Assembly (NCBI RefSeq): GCF_000153105.1
Contig: NZ_CH672377.1
Location: 270,472-307,230, forward strand
From: Blastopirellula marina DSM 3645
Lineage (GTDB): Bacteria; Planctomycetota; Planctomycetia; Pirellulales; Pirellulaceae
DNA: 36,759 bases
Reading direction: 5' to 3'
The notes below the pieces were generated by a model, which did no database searches, was not told the DNA's origin, and saw nothing but the letters and a program-made list of their open reading frames with translations. This document shows positions 1-8,686 of this stretch, piece after piece (within the stretch, counting starts at the first letter, position 1; each line of letters starts with the position of its first letter). Both the position numbers and the translations under genes were made by a program.

Positions 1-181
1 TTGGCCTTGGAGACGGCAAAGATTGTTCGTTGACAATGCACACGGAAGCGTGGTCGATTGCCGTGCGGCGAAGAGGAAATTGGCGCTCCGATCGGCTCTC
101 ACGCTCTTTGACAATTGGCATTTCAAAACGTGGCCGCCAAACCTCCCAATTTGACATCCGGGCAATCAGGGGGAAGGCGAT

Positions 182-419
182 AAAAAGATCGCAGCGGTCC
201 GGTCCAACCGATAAACCCGTAGACTAGGTCTCGGCTGAACAATCCACAAAAGCGCCCAAACTACCTCCCAGGCAGATTGGGCAAGTTGATAATAAAAAAA
301 AGAGGGGTCCGGTCCAATGATCCGGTCCCGTCTCGGCGATCCCCGAGGCAATCAATTCCCCCCAAATTAACGTCGAAGCGATTTGGACAGGTTCCTAAAA
401 AAACGGAGCGGTCCGGTCC
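182..419. repeat. Three spaced GGTCCGGTCC repeats in a gene-free stretch
   Basis: GGTCCGGTCC occurs at 196-205, 306-315 and 410-419, and a partial copy (TCCGGTCC) at 321-328. The full copies are 110 and 104 bases apart. Each is preceded by an A-rich run (182-186, 293-300, 397-403), so on the minus strand each reads GGACCGGACC, a short G/C-rich gap, then a T-run. An ACCTCCC element recurs near 140, 262 and 420. The stretch 1-644 otherwise shows no convincing gene: its open frames are short and lack ribosome-binding sites. The function of the repeats is unknown. Confidence 0.5.
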
Positions 420-644
420 TACCTCCCGGCGCCGGCCGAACGTTGATTGTTACCGTGAACAATCGCGGACTTGGGCTCACCCCTTCTCTCGCAAATCGCC
501 CATCTTTACTTCGCGATACGACGAGGGGCCCGGTTGCGGAAACAGCGTCTTGCGAATTACGATCTTTCAGGACTGACGCTGTTTCTCGCCGTCAGCTATG
601 ACGCTTCGCAATTGACTCTCTCGGTGCAAGGAAGTACGGACCCC

Positions 645-2639
645 GTGAGCGGACTTAATCAGGCCCAACTTGACGCGGTCAACACGCTTTCGGGCCCGAT
701 GTTGGTATTGGCCGGCGCCGGATCTGGCAAAACCCGCGTCGTGACGTTTCGGATCGCGAATCTCATCAAACATGGGGTTCGACCAAGCCGGATCTTGGCG
801 GTGACCTTCACCAACAAAGCGGCCGCCGAAATGCGCGAACGCGCACTCGGATTGCTAGGAAAAAAAGCGACCGAGCAACCGGTCGTTTCGACGTTTCACT
901 CGCATTGCGTTCGCGTCTTGCGGCGGCATATCAATCGTTTGGGCTATCCGCTGAAATTTGCGATTTATGATCGCGGCGACCAAGAATCGGTCATTCGCGC
1001 CGCGCTGCGCGAAATCCGCGTCCCCAACGAATCGCTTCGTCCCGGCGACGCGCTGAACAATATCAGCCGCTGGAAGACCGCCGGCATTCGCCCTGCCGAA
1101 GCGGTCGGGCACGCGCAGACCGACAAAGAGCATCTCTCGGCGATGGCCTACCGGCGTTACCAAAACTCGCTGAAAACCTGCGGTGCGGTCGACTTCGACG
1201 ATCTGTTGCTGCTGACCGAAGAACTGTTCACCGAGCATGACGACATCCGCGACGAAGAAGCGTCGCAGTTTGATCACTTGATGATCGACGAATACCAAGA
1301 CACCAACGGCAGCCAGTATCGAATTGTCCGCGGGCTGGCCGAAGCCCACCGAAATCTGTGCGTGGTCGGCGACGACGATCAATCGATCTACTCGTGGCGC
1401 GGCGCCGAAGTGCAGCACATCCTTCGCTTTCAGCATGATTGGCCCGAAGCGAAGGTCATTTACCTGAAAGACAACTATCGTTGCACCGCTGCGATCCTTG
1501 AACTGGCGAATCGCTTGATTCAGTTCAATTCGACACGCTACGACAAAGATCTTGAAGCGGCCCGCTTCGGCGGCGAACGCCCGCAGATCTGGCAATTCAA
1601 AGACGAAGAAAAAGAGGCGGAAGAAGTCGTCAAAGATATTGCTCGCAAGCTGTCGGAACCAGAGTTTGAACCGCGCGATTTCGCGATCTTGTTTCGGACC
1701 AACGAGCAACCGCGCGCGTTTGAGCAGCAGCTGCGAAGCATGAAAATTCCGTACATCTTGATCGGCGGCATGTCGTTCTTTGATCGGAAAGAAGTCCGCG
1801 ATTTGATTTCGTACTTGAAGGTGATTCATTCGCCGATCGACGAGGTTTCGCTGCTGCGAATCTTGAACACGCCGCCCCGCGGCATCGGTCAGCAGACGGT
1901 CAAAACGTTGATGGACACGGCGGTGACCGAAGGCGTACCGCTATGGGAAGTCTTCCCCAAGGTGCGTTCGATCCGGAACATTTCGGAAAACGCGGCTAAC
2001 GCGGTGATCGACTTTTCGTCCTTGATTCGCCGGTATCAGAAGCGTTTCGATACCGAACCGATGTCGCATGTGGTCCGCTCGCTGATCGGCGACATTCGCT
2101 ATCAAAAAGAGCTGGAACGACTTTATCCCGATCCGAACGATCGCGAATCGCGCGAGATGGCGATCGAGCAGGTAGTCAACGCCGTCAGCGCCTTTGAGAC
2201 GAACAAGAAGAAGCCGACGCTCGGCGGATTCCTGGATGACTCAGCACTTTCTGGCGGCGACTTTGACAACGAAAAGGAAAAGCAACTGCAGCGCAACGGC
2301 GTCGTCTTGATGACGCTGCATGCGGCCAAGGGGTTGGAGTTTCCGAACGTTTACCTGGTCGGCATGGAAGAAGGCATCTTGCCGCACGCGCGCAGCGTGA
2401 AAGAAGAAGGAGCGGCGGTCGAAGAAGAGCGCCGACTCTGCTACGTCGGCATTACCCGCGCTCAAGATCGCTTGACCTTCTCGCTGGCGACCTCACGCAA
2501 GCGATGGGGAAAACCACGCCCTACCGACACCAGCCGGTTCCTCTATGAGATCACCGGCCAAGCCGAGAACGCCGCGAAATCCGCCCAAATGGCGAAGTCG
2601 CCGCGCGATCGCGTGAAGAGCGCCGGCAAGCGTGGTTAA
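645..2639 (+). CDS. pcrA: UvrD/PcrA/Rep-family superfamily 1 ATP-dependent DNA helicase
   Basis: This is a 3'-to-5' DNA helicase of superfamily 1A, used in repair and in clearing replication obstacles. All main motifs are visible: Walker A AGAGSGKT at about residues 23-30, DEYQDT at about 215-220, GDDDQSIYSWRGA from 242, the NYRC motif, TLHAAKGLEFPNVYLVG from about 557, and the motif VI region with CYVGITRAQ near 600. The frame is open back to 471, but the extra N-terminus does not look like the family. GTG at 645 gives the usual short lead-in (SGLNQAQLDAVN) and has AAGGAAG ten bases upstream. At about 664 residues it is slightly shorter than typical PcrA. The choice between pcrA, uvrD and rep as a name is by overall resemblance only. 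It converges with the gene ending at 2712. Confidence 0.93.
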   Translation: MSGLNQAQLDAVNTLSGPMLVLAGAGSGKTRVVTFRIANLIKHGVRPSRILAVTFTNKAAAEMRERALGLLGKKATEQPVVSTFHSHCVRVLRRHINRLGYPLKFAIYDRGDQESVIRAALREIRVPNESLRPGDALNNISRWKTAGIRPAEAVGHAQTDKEHLSAMAYRRYQNSLKTCGAVDFDDLLLLTEELFTEHDDIRDEEASQFDHLMIDEYQDTNGSQYRIVRGLAEAHRNLCVVGDDDQSIYSWRGAEVQHILRFQHDWPEAKVIYLKDNYRCTAAILELANRLIQFNSTRYDKDLEAARFGGERPQIWQFKDEEKEAEEVVKDIARKLSEPEFEPRDFAILFRTNEQPRAFEQQLRSMKIPYILIGGMSFFDRKEVRDLISYLKVIHSPIDEVSLLRILNTPPRGIGQQTVKTLMDTAVTEGVPLWEVFPKVRSIRNISENAANAVIDFSSLIRRYQKRFDTEPMSHVVRSLIGDIRYQKELERLYPDPNDRESREMAIEQVVNAVSAFETNKKKPTLGGFLDDSALSGGDFDNEKEKQLQRNGVVLMTLHAAKGLEFPNVYLVGMEEGILPHARSVKEEGAAVEEERRLCYVGITRAQDRLTFSLATSRKRWGKPRPTDTSRFLYEITGQAENAAKSAQMAKSPRDRVKSAGKRG

Positions 2640-2711
2640 GAGCATCGCAACCGCAATATTCTTCTTAGCCCGCAGCGCGCGAGGGAAATGCGGCGTGACG
2701 CAATCGACGAA

Positions 2712-5700
2712 TTACGCCGCGCCTTCTTGTCGTTTTTTCCGCAACAAAGCGGGGTCCAGATCGGGATGGCCTTCCCACCAAATCTTCGGTGAGTCCCAGC
2801 CGAATTCGTTGTCGGACGGGTGAGGACGTTTCGGCGGCTCGGGCTGAGGAGCAGGTTCCGGCTCGGCGACGACCAATACCGGTTCTGGTTCTGGTTCTGG
2901 TTCCGATTTGACTTCGATCACCAAGTCGACCACTTCCGGCAATGCGACGACCGGCAGCGGAATTTCGACGTTTTGAATCGACGGCTCTGGCTCTTCCCAA
3001 AGGTCCTCCAGCGCGATGCTGACCATGTCGACTTCGGCGGCATCTTTCAGCTGATAGTCGGTGTTTGGGACGAGGTCGAAAGCTGGTTCCGGTTCTTCGT
3101 GCTCGCTTCGCTCTAGATAGTACTCGGCGTCGATCAGTTGAATCGGCAACGATTCGGGCTCGACGATCGGGCCGCGATCGGCCAGCGACAGGTCCTCCTC
3201 GACGACCGGTTTCGGCTTTGGCTTGATGCTGTTGGTGAGCGGGTAAACTTCAAGGTACGGGATGATCGGCAGCACCACTTTGAACGGCGGCTTCTTGGCG
3301 ACCGGGGTGATGATGACCGGCTCTTCGACGACCGGTTCGGGCTCGGGCTCAACGACTTCCTCCACAACCTCTTCCACGACCGGCGCCGGTAAACGGGCTG
3401 GCTCGGGACGGCAAACGCCGGTCACTTGCGGCAGCACGCGAACATCGCCGCCCAGGTTCTGGAAGATCTCCATGATATGCTCATGGCAAGTAAAGACGAG
3501 CGTTTGGTGCCCTTCGGCGGCGAAGCTCATCAACACTTCGGCCGTCGCTTTGCAACGCTTGGTGTCAAAGTTGACCATCACGTCGTCCAAGATCACCGGC
3601 AGCACGCGACCTTGGCGAGCAAAGGTGCGAACCAGCGCCAAGCGAACGCTGAGGAAGACCTGCTCGCGGGTACCTTCGCTCAGGTGTTCCAGCGACTTGG
3701 ATCGTCCTTTGGCGTCTTCGACGTAGAGCGTATTCTCGCTCAGCGGCGTCCAGATGCGGACGTACTTGTTGAGCGACAGTTTGTCCATGAAGATCGACGC
3801 CATCTTCAGCGTTTCGGGCTGACGTTGCGTTTCGTAGATGCGGCGAATCTGATCCAAAACGTTGGCCGTCACGGCCAGCGACTGCCAACGCTCGATCGCT
3901 TGTTCGATCTGCGTGCTCACTTCGTTCAGCTCTAGCTGAGCCAAGCAAAGGCGATCGTTTTCTTCCAGCGACTCCAGCTGAGCTTTCAGTTCGCCGCGAC
4001 GCTCGAAGCCTTCCTTCAGGCTGCGTTGCGTTTGCTCAAACTCTTGCAGCAGTTCGGCCAGTTCCTTCTCAGCGTCGGCGGCCGATAGTTCGGCCAGGAA
4101 CTCCTCGACCGTCTCCAACGGAGTGGAGCCGAGCTTGGCGATGATCTTTTCTTCGACTTCTTCCAAATCCAACAGCAAACCGTTGATTCGGTTCGCTTTG
4201 TCGAGCAGTTTGCGATAGCCCTCTTCGTCTTCGACGCCTGCTTCGTCCAAGATTTCTTGTCGCTGCTTGGCCGCTTTGCGCATTTCGCCGGCGGTCTTTT
4301 TGAACTCGTCTTTGATCTTTTGGGCGCGGCCCCGCAGATCGGTGCGTAGTTCGGACTGAGTCTGCTGACGCTCTAGTTCGGACTGCAGGCGATCGAGTTG
4401 CTCCAGGCCGTCCTTCGCGTTCTTGAGACCAAGCTCACCGGCCAACTGCGTGATCCGCGATTCGACGGCGTGCAGTTCATCGGTGCGCTGCTTCTCTTGA
4501 TCTTGCAGCGACTTCAGGTCTTTCCGCTTTTCGTGGATGTGGGCCAGGATGCGAGCCAAGACCTTGATCCGGTCAGGCTGCAAATCATCAGGCAGATCCA
4601 ACGCACGCAGCGCGTCGCGCCAGCGACGGCGAGCATTGTTGACCGCATGTTCGGCGTCTTGAATCGTCTTCGACGCGTAGTCGCTCTTTTGCTTCGCTTC
4701 GCCGGCTCGATTGCCGAGCGGAATGAGCCCTTCTAGATGAGCCAGATGATCTTCGGCCGTTTGCAGACGAGCGACCAACGGCCCGCCCCCTTTCGGCAGC
4801 ACCTCATCAAATTCGTCGCGCTCTTCGACCGCTTTGTGCAGTTGAACGTTGACCAGCTCAAACTGTCGCTTGACTCCACTGAGGTTTTGCTTGACCGATC
4901 GCTCCATCGTCACCTTCGTAAAGATGACGCCGAAGATAAAGACGCAACCAAACAACGGAAGCGTCCCCGAGATCTCCGGGATGCTGATCGCAGCGCCAAA
5001 AATGAAGAGCAAAATCAATAATACGCCGACCGAGAAAGTCAGCCCTAGTAGGGCCAACAACGGACGCGGCAAAATCTGGTTTTCGAGCAGATCGGCCGAT
5101 TCGATCTCGGCCTCGCGACGCTGGAATTCCAGCTTGTCAATCTTTTCTTCGACCTGAATACGGCGGCAAAGCAAGTTAACCAGCTCGCCGGCTTTATCGA
5201 TCGCGACGCTCAGGTCATCTTCGCCTAGATTGGCGAGCGATTTATCGACCTCGGTTTGCGCCGATTCCAGCTCATCTTCGTGCGACGAGACGGTTCGCTT
5301 CGACTCTTCGTGACGATGAATCTCTTGCTCGAGCGTCTGCATCGGCGCTTTGAGCGATTTCAACTGCTTAGGAGTAAGATCAGGCCGACGACCTTGACCG
5401 AGCGTGACGCCGGTGTTCTCCCAAGCCGCTTCGATCTCGCGTTGAACGTCTTCAATTTCTTCCTGAACGCCGGTGATCTGCTTGCGAATCGCGACGATCC
5501 AGTGACGTTGTTCGCCGAGCGCATCAACTCGCGCCGCATGTCGCGAGAGCTCACGATTGAGGGGGATCGACTCGTGTTCGGTGAAGAGCGCCTTGTACTG
5601 CGAACGCAATTCGGTGCAGCGACCTTTGCGCCGCGAGACTCGTTCGCGCAATTGATTCAGCTGATTCAAGCTCTCTTCGGCGACATCGGGGATCTCGCCG

Positions 5701-6488
5701 GCTTCGTCGATCTTGGCGGTCAGCACTTCGCGACGTTCGATATCGCCGCGCAGATCTTCGGCCAATTCGATAAATTCAGTGCGTTCGGTAATCGCTACCG
5801 ACTTCTGCTGCTGTTGCTCAATCTGCACGGCGGCGCTGCGCTGCTGCTGCAGCACTTGGCCCCATTGCTGCGTCGCGGTTCGCTGCTCTTCGACTTCTTT
5901 TTTGAGCGAGACGTGCTGATCAAGCAACTGATCGATAATGCAGTCGGCGCCATCATGCGAAATGAGGGCTTCGCGAGAAATCTCGAGCCGACGAACGACT
6001 TCGGCCAACGAAATTCGATCCAAACCGCTGGTCAGTTCGTAGATCTTCTGGGCGGCGTGACTATCGTCGAGCGTCGCCAGCAACTGAATTTCGCGCAGGC
6101 CGACGGCGAAGATATTGTTGTAGGTGTAGCGATCGACCCCTTCCAGCAACGCTTCCAATTGCGTCCGACTTTGCCGCGATCCGTCAGGGGCGACAATCCA
6201 CGCGTTTTCTTCAAACGTCCGTTCGTCCCACAGACGCACCACTTGAAACCGACCAAGCGTACCGCGGATGTTGAGCGAACCGCCGGGCTGCCCGCCGTTT
6301 ACCGGAGGCAAATAGCGGCGTTCTTCCGTCAGATCGATGCCATAGAGCATCGTCCGCAGGAAGTTGAGCAGCGTACTTTTGCCCGCTTCGTTATGCCCAA
6401 AAAAGACGGTGACCGTCGGCGAGAGCTCTTCGATACGTAGCCCACGCCAAACGCCGAAACCATCGATATTGACTTGATTTAATTGCAC
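2712..6488 (-). CDS. yhaN: YhaN-like SMC/SbcC-type AAA ATPase with central membrane hairpin and long acidic C-terminal tail
   Basis: This is a Rad50/SbcC-like ATPase of the YhaN type, normally paired with the metallophosphoesterase YhaO. The N-terminal AAA half has Walker A GHNEAGKST at residues 31-39. Long coiled coils follow, interrupted near residues 475-525 by two hydrophobic segments (LLALLGLTFSVGVLLILLF, then FGCVFIFGVIF) where Rad50 has a zinc hook. The C-terminal half carries signature LSEGTREQ near 930, Walker B VILDDVMVNFD near 960 and an H-switch-like TCHEH. After about residue 1010 there is an unusual tail of about 250 residues, rich in Pro and Glu (PEPEP repeats). The start is GTG with AGGAG upstream. 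The stop of yhaO lies 11 bases before it, so the two are one operon. The ATPase looks intact. Confidence 0.9.
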   Translation of the reverse strand: MQLNQVNIDGFGVWRGLRIEELSPTVTVFFGHNEAGKSTLLNFLRTMLYGIDLTEERRYLPPVNGGQPGGSLNIRGTLGRFQVVRLWDERTFEENAWIVAPDGSRQSRTQLEALLEGVDRYTYNNIFAVGLREIQLLATLDDSHAAQKIYELTSGLDRISLAEVVRRLEISREALISHDGADCIIDQLLDQHVSLKKEVEEQRTATQQWGQVLQQQRSAAVQIEQQQQKSVAITERTEFIELAEDLRGDIERREVLTAKIDEAGEIPDVAEESLNQLNQLRERVSRRKGRCTELRSQYKALFTEHESIPLNRELSRHAARVDALGEQRHWIVAIRKQITGVQEEIEDVQREIEAAWENTGVTLGQGRRPDLTPKQLKSLKAPMQTLEQEIHRHEESKRTVSSHEDELESAQTEVDKSLANLGEDDLSVAIDKAGELVNLLCRRIQVEEKIDKLEFQRREAEIESADLLENQILPRPLLALLGLTFSVGVLLILLFIFGAAISIPEISGTLPLFGCVFIFGVIFTKVTMERSVKQNLSGVKRQFELVNVQLHKAVEERDEFDEVLPKGGGPLVARLQTAEDHLAHLEGLIPLGNRAGEAKQKSDYASKTIQDAEHAVNNARRRWRDALRALDLPDDLQPDRIKVLARILAHIHEKRKDLKSLQDQEKQRTDELHAVESRITQLAGELGLKNAKDGLEQLDRLQSELERQQTQSELRTDLRGRAQKIKDEFKKTAGEMRKAAKQRQEILDEAGVEDEEGYRKLLDKANRINGLLLDLEEVEEKIIAKLGSTPLETVEEFLAELSAADAEKELAELLQEFEQTQRSLKEGFERRGELKAQLESLEENDRLCLAQLELNEVSTQIEQAIERWQSLAVTANVLDQIRRIYETQRQPETLKMASIFMDKLSLNKYVRIWTPLSENTLYVEDAKGRSKSLEHLSEGTREQVFLSVRLALVRTFARQGRVLPVILDDVMVNFDTKRCKATAEVLMSFAAEGHQTLVFTCHEHIMEIFQNLGGDVRVLPQVTGVCRPEPARLPAPVVEEVVEEVVEPEPEPVVEEPVIITPVAKKPPFKVVLPIIPYLEVYPLTNSIKPKPKPVVEEDLSLADRGPIVEPESLPIQLIDAEYYLERSEHEEPEPAFDLVPNTDYQLKDAAEVDMVSIALEDLWEEPEPSIQNVEIPLPVVALPEVVDLVIEVKSEPEPEPEPVLVVAEPEPAPQPEPPKRPHPSDNEFGWDSPKIWWEGHPDLDPALLRKKRQEGAA

Positions 6489-6499
6489 GTTGGCGGCTC

Positions 6500-7723
6500 C
6501 TAGTCGTCGATCCGCAAGGCTTGGACGCCCATTCGGCGAGCTTCATGCAGCGCCTTACGACGAACTTCCCTGGTTTCAATCTGCACCGCCTCGGACAACT
6601 GCGTGCCGCGACGGTCTTCGCCTAATAACTCGGTCAACTCAATGGGGATATCGGGATCAGCAAGCAATTCGCGCGTCAGCCGCAAAAAGTCGCCGCAGAT
6701 GGTTTGTTCTTGATACCAGGCCTCGGGAATGACCGACGCCGATTCAATCGTCAGCTCATGCGTCCAGGCGCCCGACTCTTCGCCGCCGAACTCTTTGTTC
6801 AGCACGTCGATCGTGTGCTGCCACAACGATTCGGCCATCAGCTTCTTCGAAGCGTTCCCTTCAATAATCACTCGCCAGTCCACCAACAACTGTCGGCGAC
6901 CTTTGCCCGAGACGAGCGTCCGCATCCGATTCTTCAGCACCTTTTCCAATTCTTCCGGCGATTCGCAATTCGCGATTTCGACCAGTTCGCTTTGCCAGCG
7001 GACGACATCGGTCGCGATCGCGTCGGTCGAGATCTCGCCGGCTTCGTTGACTTCGACCACGGTGCAACTGCGTTGACCGACGTGTAGCGGCCGTCGACCT
7101 TGCGGTGAGCCTGAGTGGATGGCGAACTTCGGCGCGGTGCGATGCTTCTTGCGCATCTCTTCGCCGCCGAGCGCCCAATACGGAATATCGTGGCGGCTGA
7201 TCACGCCATCTTCGACTTCGCCGTAGGCGACGGCGATGGTGAACAAGCCGGAAGCGGAGGGGCGAAACTCACCAACCCGAATTTCTCCGCCGGAGTTCGC
7301 CTGGCCGATAATCGCGGCGATCGCTTCGCCATCTTGTTCAAAGTGGACGGTCTGCGGCAGGCCTGGTCGAAAAATATGTACGTTGCGCGGCAGGGCCACG
7401 GACGAAGGCCAACGCGAGGGAGGATCGGCTTCGCCGCCGGCCCAATAGACGTTGATACCGGCGGTGTCTAGTTGTTCGAACATTTCCAACAAGCAGCCGA
7501 TCGTACGCGGGCTGGATAGCCGCGGATCGAGCAAATCACCGGTCAGAACGACGAAATCGACCTCGTGCAACATCGCCGTTTCGACCACTTGCTGCGCAGC
7601 GCGACGCGGCGCCTCGCAAAAGAGAGTGCGCAAATGATCCGGAACCGAGGGAAGCCCTCCGAGCGGCTGATCGAGATGGAAGTCGCCCGATTGAAGAAAG
7701 CGGAACGACGCACCTGGAGTCAT
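6500..7723 (-). CDS. yhaO: YhaO/SbcD-like metallophosphoesterase, probably catalytically inactive
   Basis: This is the Mre11/SbcD-like partner of the YhaN-type ATPase downstream. Motif I (SGDFHLD, about residues 13-19) and motif II (TGDLLD) of calcineurin-like phosphoesterases are present. The GNHD motif is replaced by GGEAD (in YWAGGEADPP), the usual LLHG motif by VAYGEVED, and the GHxH motif after YWALG by GGEEMRKKH. Several metal-binding His/Asn residues are therefore absent, although the surrounding YhaO framework (YWALG, then SGSPQGRRPLHVGQRSC) is well preserved. The start is ATG 7723, with AAGGAGG at good spacing; an upstream ATG at 7771 lacks one. A nuclease-dead structural or regulatory subunit is inferred. 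The protein has about 407 residues. Confidence 0.85.
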   Translation of the reverse strand: MTPGASFRFLQSGDFHLDQPLGGLPSVPDHLRTLFCEAPRRAAQQVVETAMLHEVDFVVLTGDLLDPRLSSPRTIGCLLEMFEQLDTAGINVYWAGGEADPPSRWPSSVALPRNVHIFRPGLPQTVHFEQDGEAIAAIIGQANSGGEIRVGEFRPSASGLFTIAVAYGEVEDGVISRHDIPYWALGGEEMRKKHRTAPKFAIHSGSPQGRRPLHVGQRSCTVVEVNEAGEISTDAIATDVVRWQSELVEIANCESPEELEKVLKNRMRTLVSGKGRRQLLVDWRVIIEGNASKKLMAESLWQHTIDVLNKEFGGEESGAWTHELTIESASVIPEAWYQEQTICGDFLRLTRELLADPDIPIELTELLGEDRRGTQLSEAVQIETREVRRKALHEARRMGVQALRIDD

Positions 7724-7762
7724 ATTGTTGCGCCTCCTTGCGCGAATTTCTGTCGAGATGGT

Positions 7763-7824
7763 CGCCAGCAATTCAGTGCTGGCGCCTACCTATTCGGGCA
7801 GTCTAACGGAATTTGAAAATTCCG
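7763..7824. promoter_or_regulatory. Palindrome and hairpin upstream of yhaO
   Basis: The 345-base gap 7724-8068 separates divergent genes. It holds an 18-base inverted repeat, CGGAATTTGAAAATTCCG (7807-7824; 8-base arms, 2-base centre), about 85 bases before the yhaO start. It also holds a perfect 8-base-pair hairpin, CGCCAGCA/TGCTGGCG (7763-7770/7777-7784), which would lie in the yhaO leader. A poor minus-strand -35-like TTGACG is at 7847-7842. The palindrome looks like an operator, but its regulator is unknown. The rest of the gap shows nothing clear. Confidence 0.4.
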
Positions 7825-8068
7825 CCTATCCGGATTCTTTTCGTCAAAGAAACAAAGCCCTCCAACCGACAGCTCAACCATTGACGGTCGGTCCCTAGGC
7901 GCGATAATAAGACCCAGAACTCGTTTGCTATCACGCAATTCGCGAAAAGTCGATCTGTCGAGCAGCGTTCGTACGTTGGAAACGACGTCATGAACGTTTT
8001 TGGCGCGTCCCTCATTTCGATGATTGACGCCCCGCCGTCGGGGGTGCGACAGTTGATTGACTTCCAAA

Positions 8069-8686
8069 ATGGGAATTGAGAAGATGCCCCCGACTGATCC
8101 AAAAATGCTGCGCCCACGCGAAATATTGCGGTCTCGCACCCAGCAGCTGCACCAGAATACCGAATCGCAACTCCACTGGGATCAGGTCTTTTCTTCACGC
8201 TCCGCCTATCAGCGGTTCCTGCTAGCAATGCTGCGAATTACGATTCCTGCCGATGAAGCAATCAATCGTCAGCTTTCCAATCAAGAGCCTTCGTGGCTCG
8301 CCGATCGCCGAACTTCGGCTTGGCTCGTCGACGATTTCCGCAAAATCGAGGACGGCGCGGTCTCCCTGGACGACACGGAGAATGTCGCCGATTTTGATTT
8401 CGTCGATTCGCTCGCCCAAGCGGCAGGCGTCGCCTATGTGTTAGAAGGCTCGGCGATGGGAGGAGCGATCCTCGCGAGATCACTGGAAGAACGACTCCAC
8501 ATTACCGCCGATAGCGGCGGAAAATACCTGCACGGCTATGGCAAACAGACCGGCGCCCATTGGGGCGCGGTGACAAGTTGGCTGGACGCCGTGCTGACCG
8601 AACCGGCGATGATCGACAATGCGGTCGACGCTGCGGCGCAAACCTTCTCCATTTTTGGACAACAACTCCATGAGTTCCGGTCGTGA
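8069..8686 (+). CDS. bphO: Biliverdin-producing heme oxygenase (BphO-like)
   Basis: This enzyme opens heme to biliverdin, CO and iron, and so supplies the chromophore for the bacteriophytochrome encoded next. Family signs are the N-terminal heme-ligand region RTQQLHQNTES and the distal-helix motif GVAYVLEGSAMGGAILARSL. The length, about 205 residues, fits bacterial BphO/HemO. Start choice is uncertain: TTG 8057, ATG 8069 and ATG 8084 are all in frame and none has a strong ribosome-binding site, though a weak GAGAAG precedes 8084. Its stop overlaps the phytochrome start in GTGA, so the two genes are translationally coupled. It is predicted to be cytoplasmic. Confidence 0.88.
   Translation: MGIEKMPPTDPKMLRPREILRSRTQQLHQNTESQLHWDQVFSSRSAYQRFLLAMLRITIPADEAINRQLSNQEPSWLADRRTSAWLVDDFRKIEDGAVSLDDTENVADFDFVDSLAQAAGVAYVLEGSAMGGAILARSLEERLHITADSGGKYLHGYGKQTGAHWGAVTSWLDAVLTEPAMIDNAVDAAAQTFSIFGQQLHEFRS

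Noticed and set aside
471-644. N-terminal extension of the helicase frame
   Set aside because: The extra 58 codons do not resemble the helicase family, and a better start with AAGGAAG lies at 645.
855-1829. Long minus-strand open frame opposite the helicase
   Set aside because: It is a shadow of the helicase gene, with no ribosome-binding site and no recognisable motif.
2666-2700. TAGCCCGC-containing palindrome-like stretch in the convergent gap
   Set aside because: It resembles an intergenic repeat, and the 8-mer recurs at 25373. A single short match is not enough to call an element without a genome-wide count.
5256-6440. Long plus-strand open frame opposite yhaN
   Set aside because: It is complementary to the coding strand of the ATPase. 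Its Phe/Arg/Leu-rich composition is typical of an antisense shadow.
7803-8228. Minus-strand frame upstream of the heme oxygenase
   Set aside because: It overlaps the real heme-oxygenase gene and reads as Cys/Arg-rich shadow sequence.
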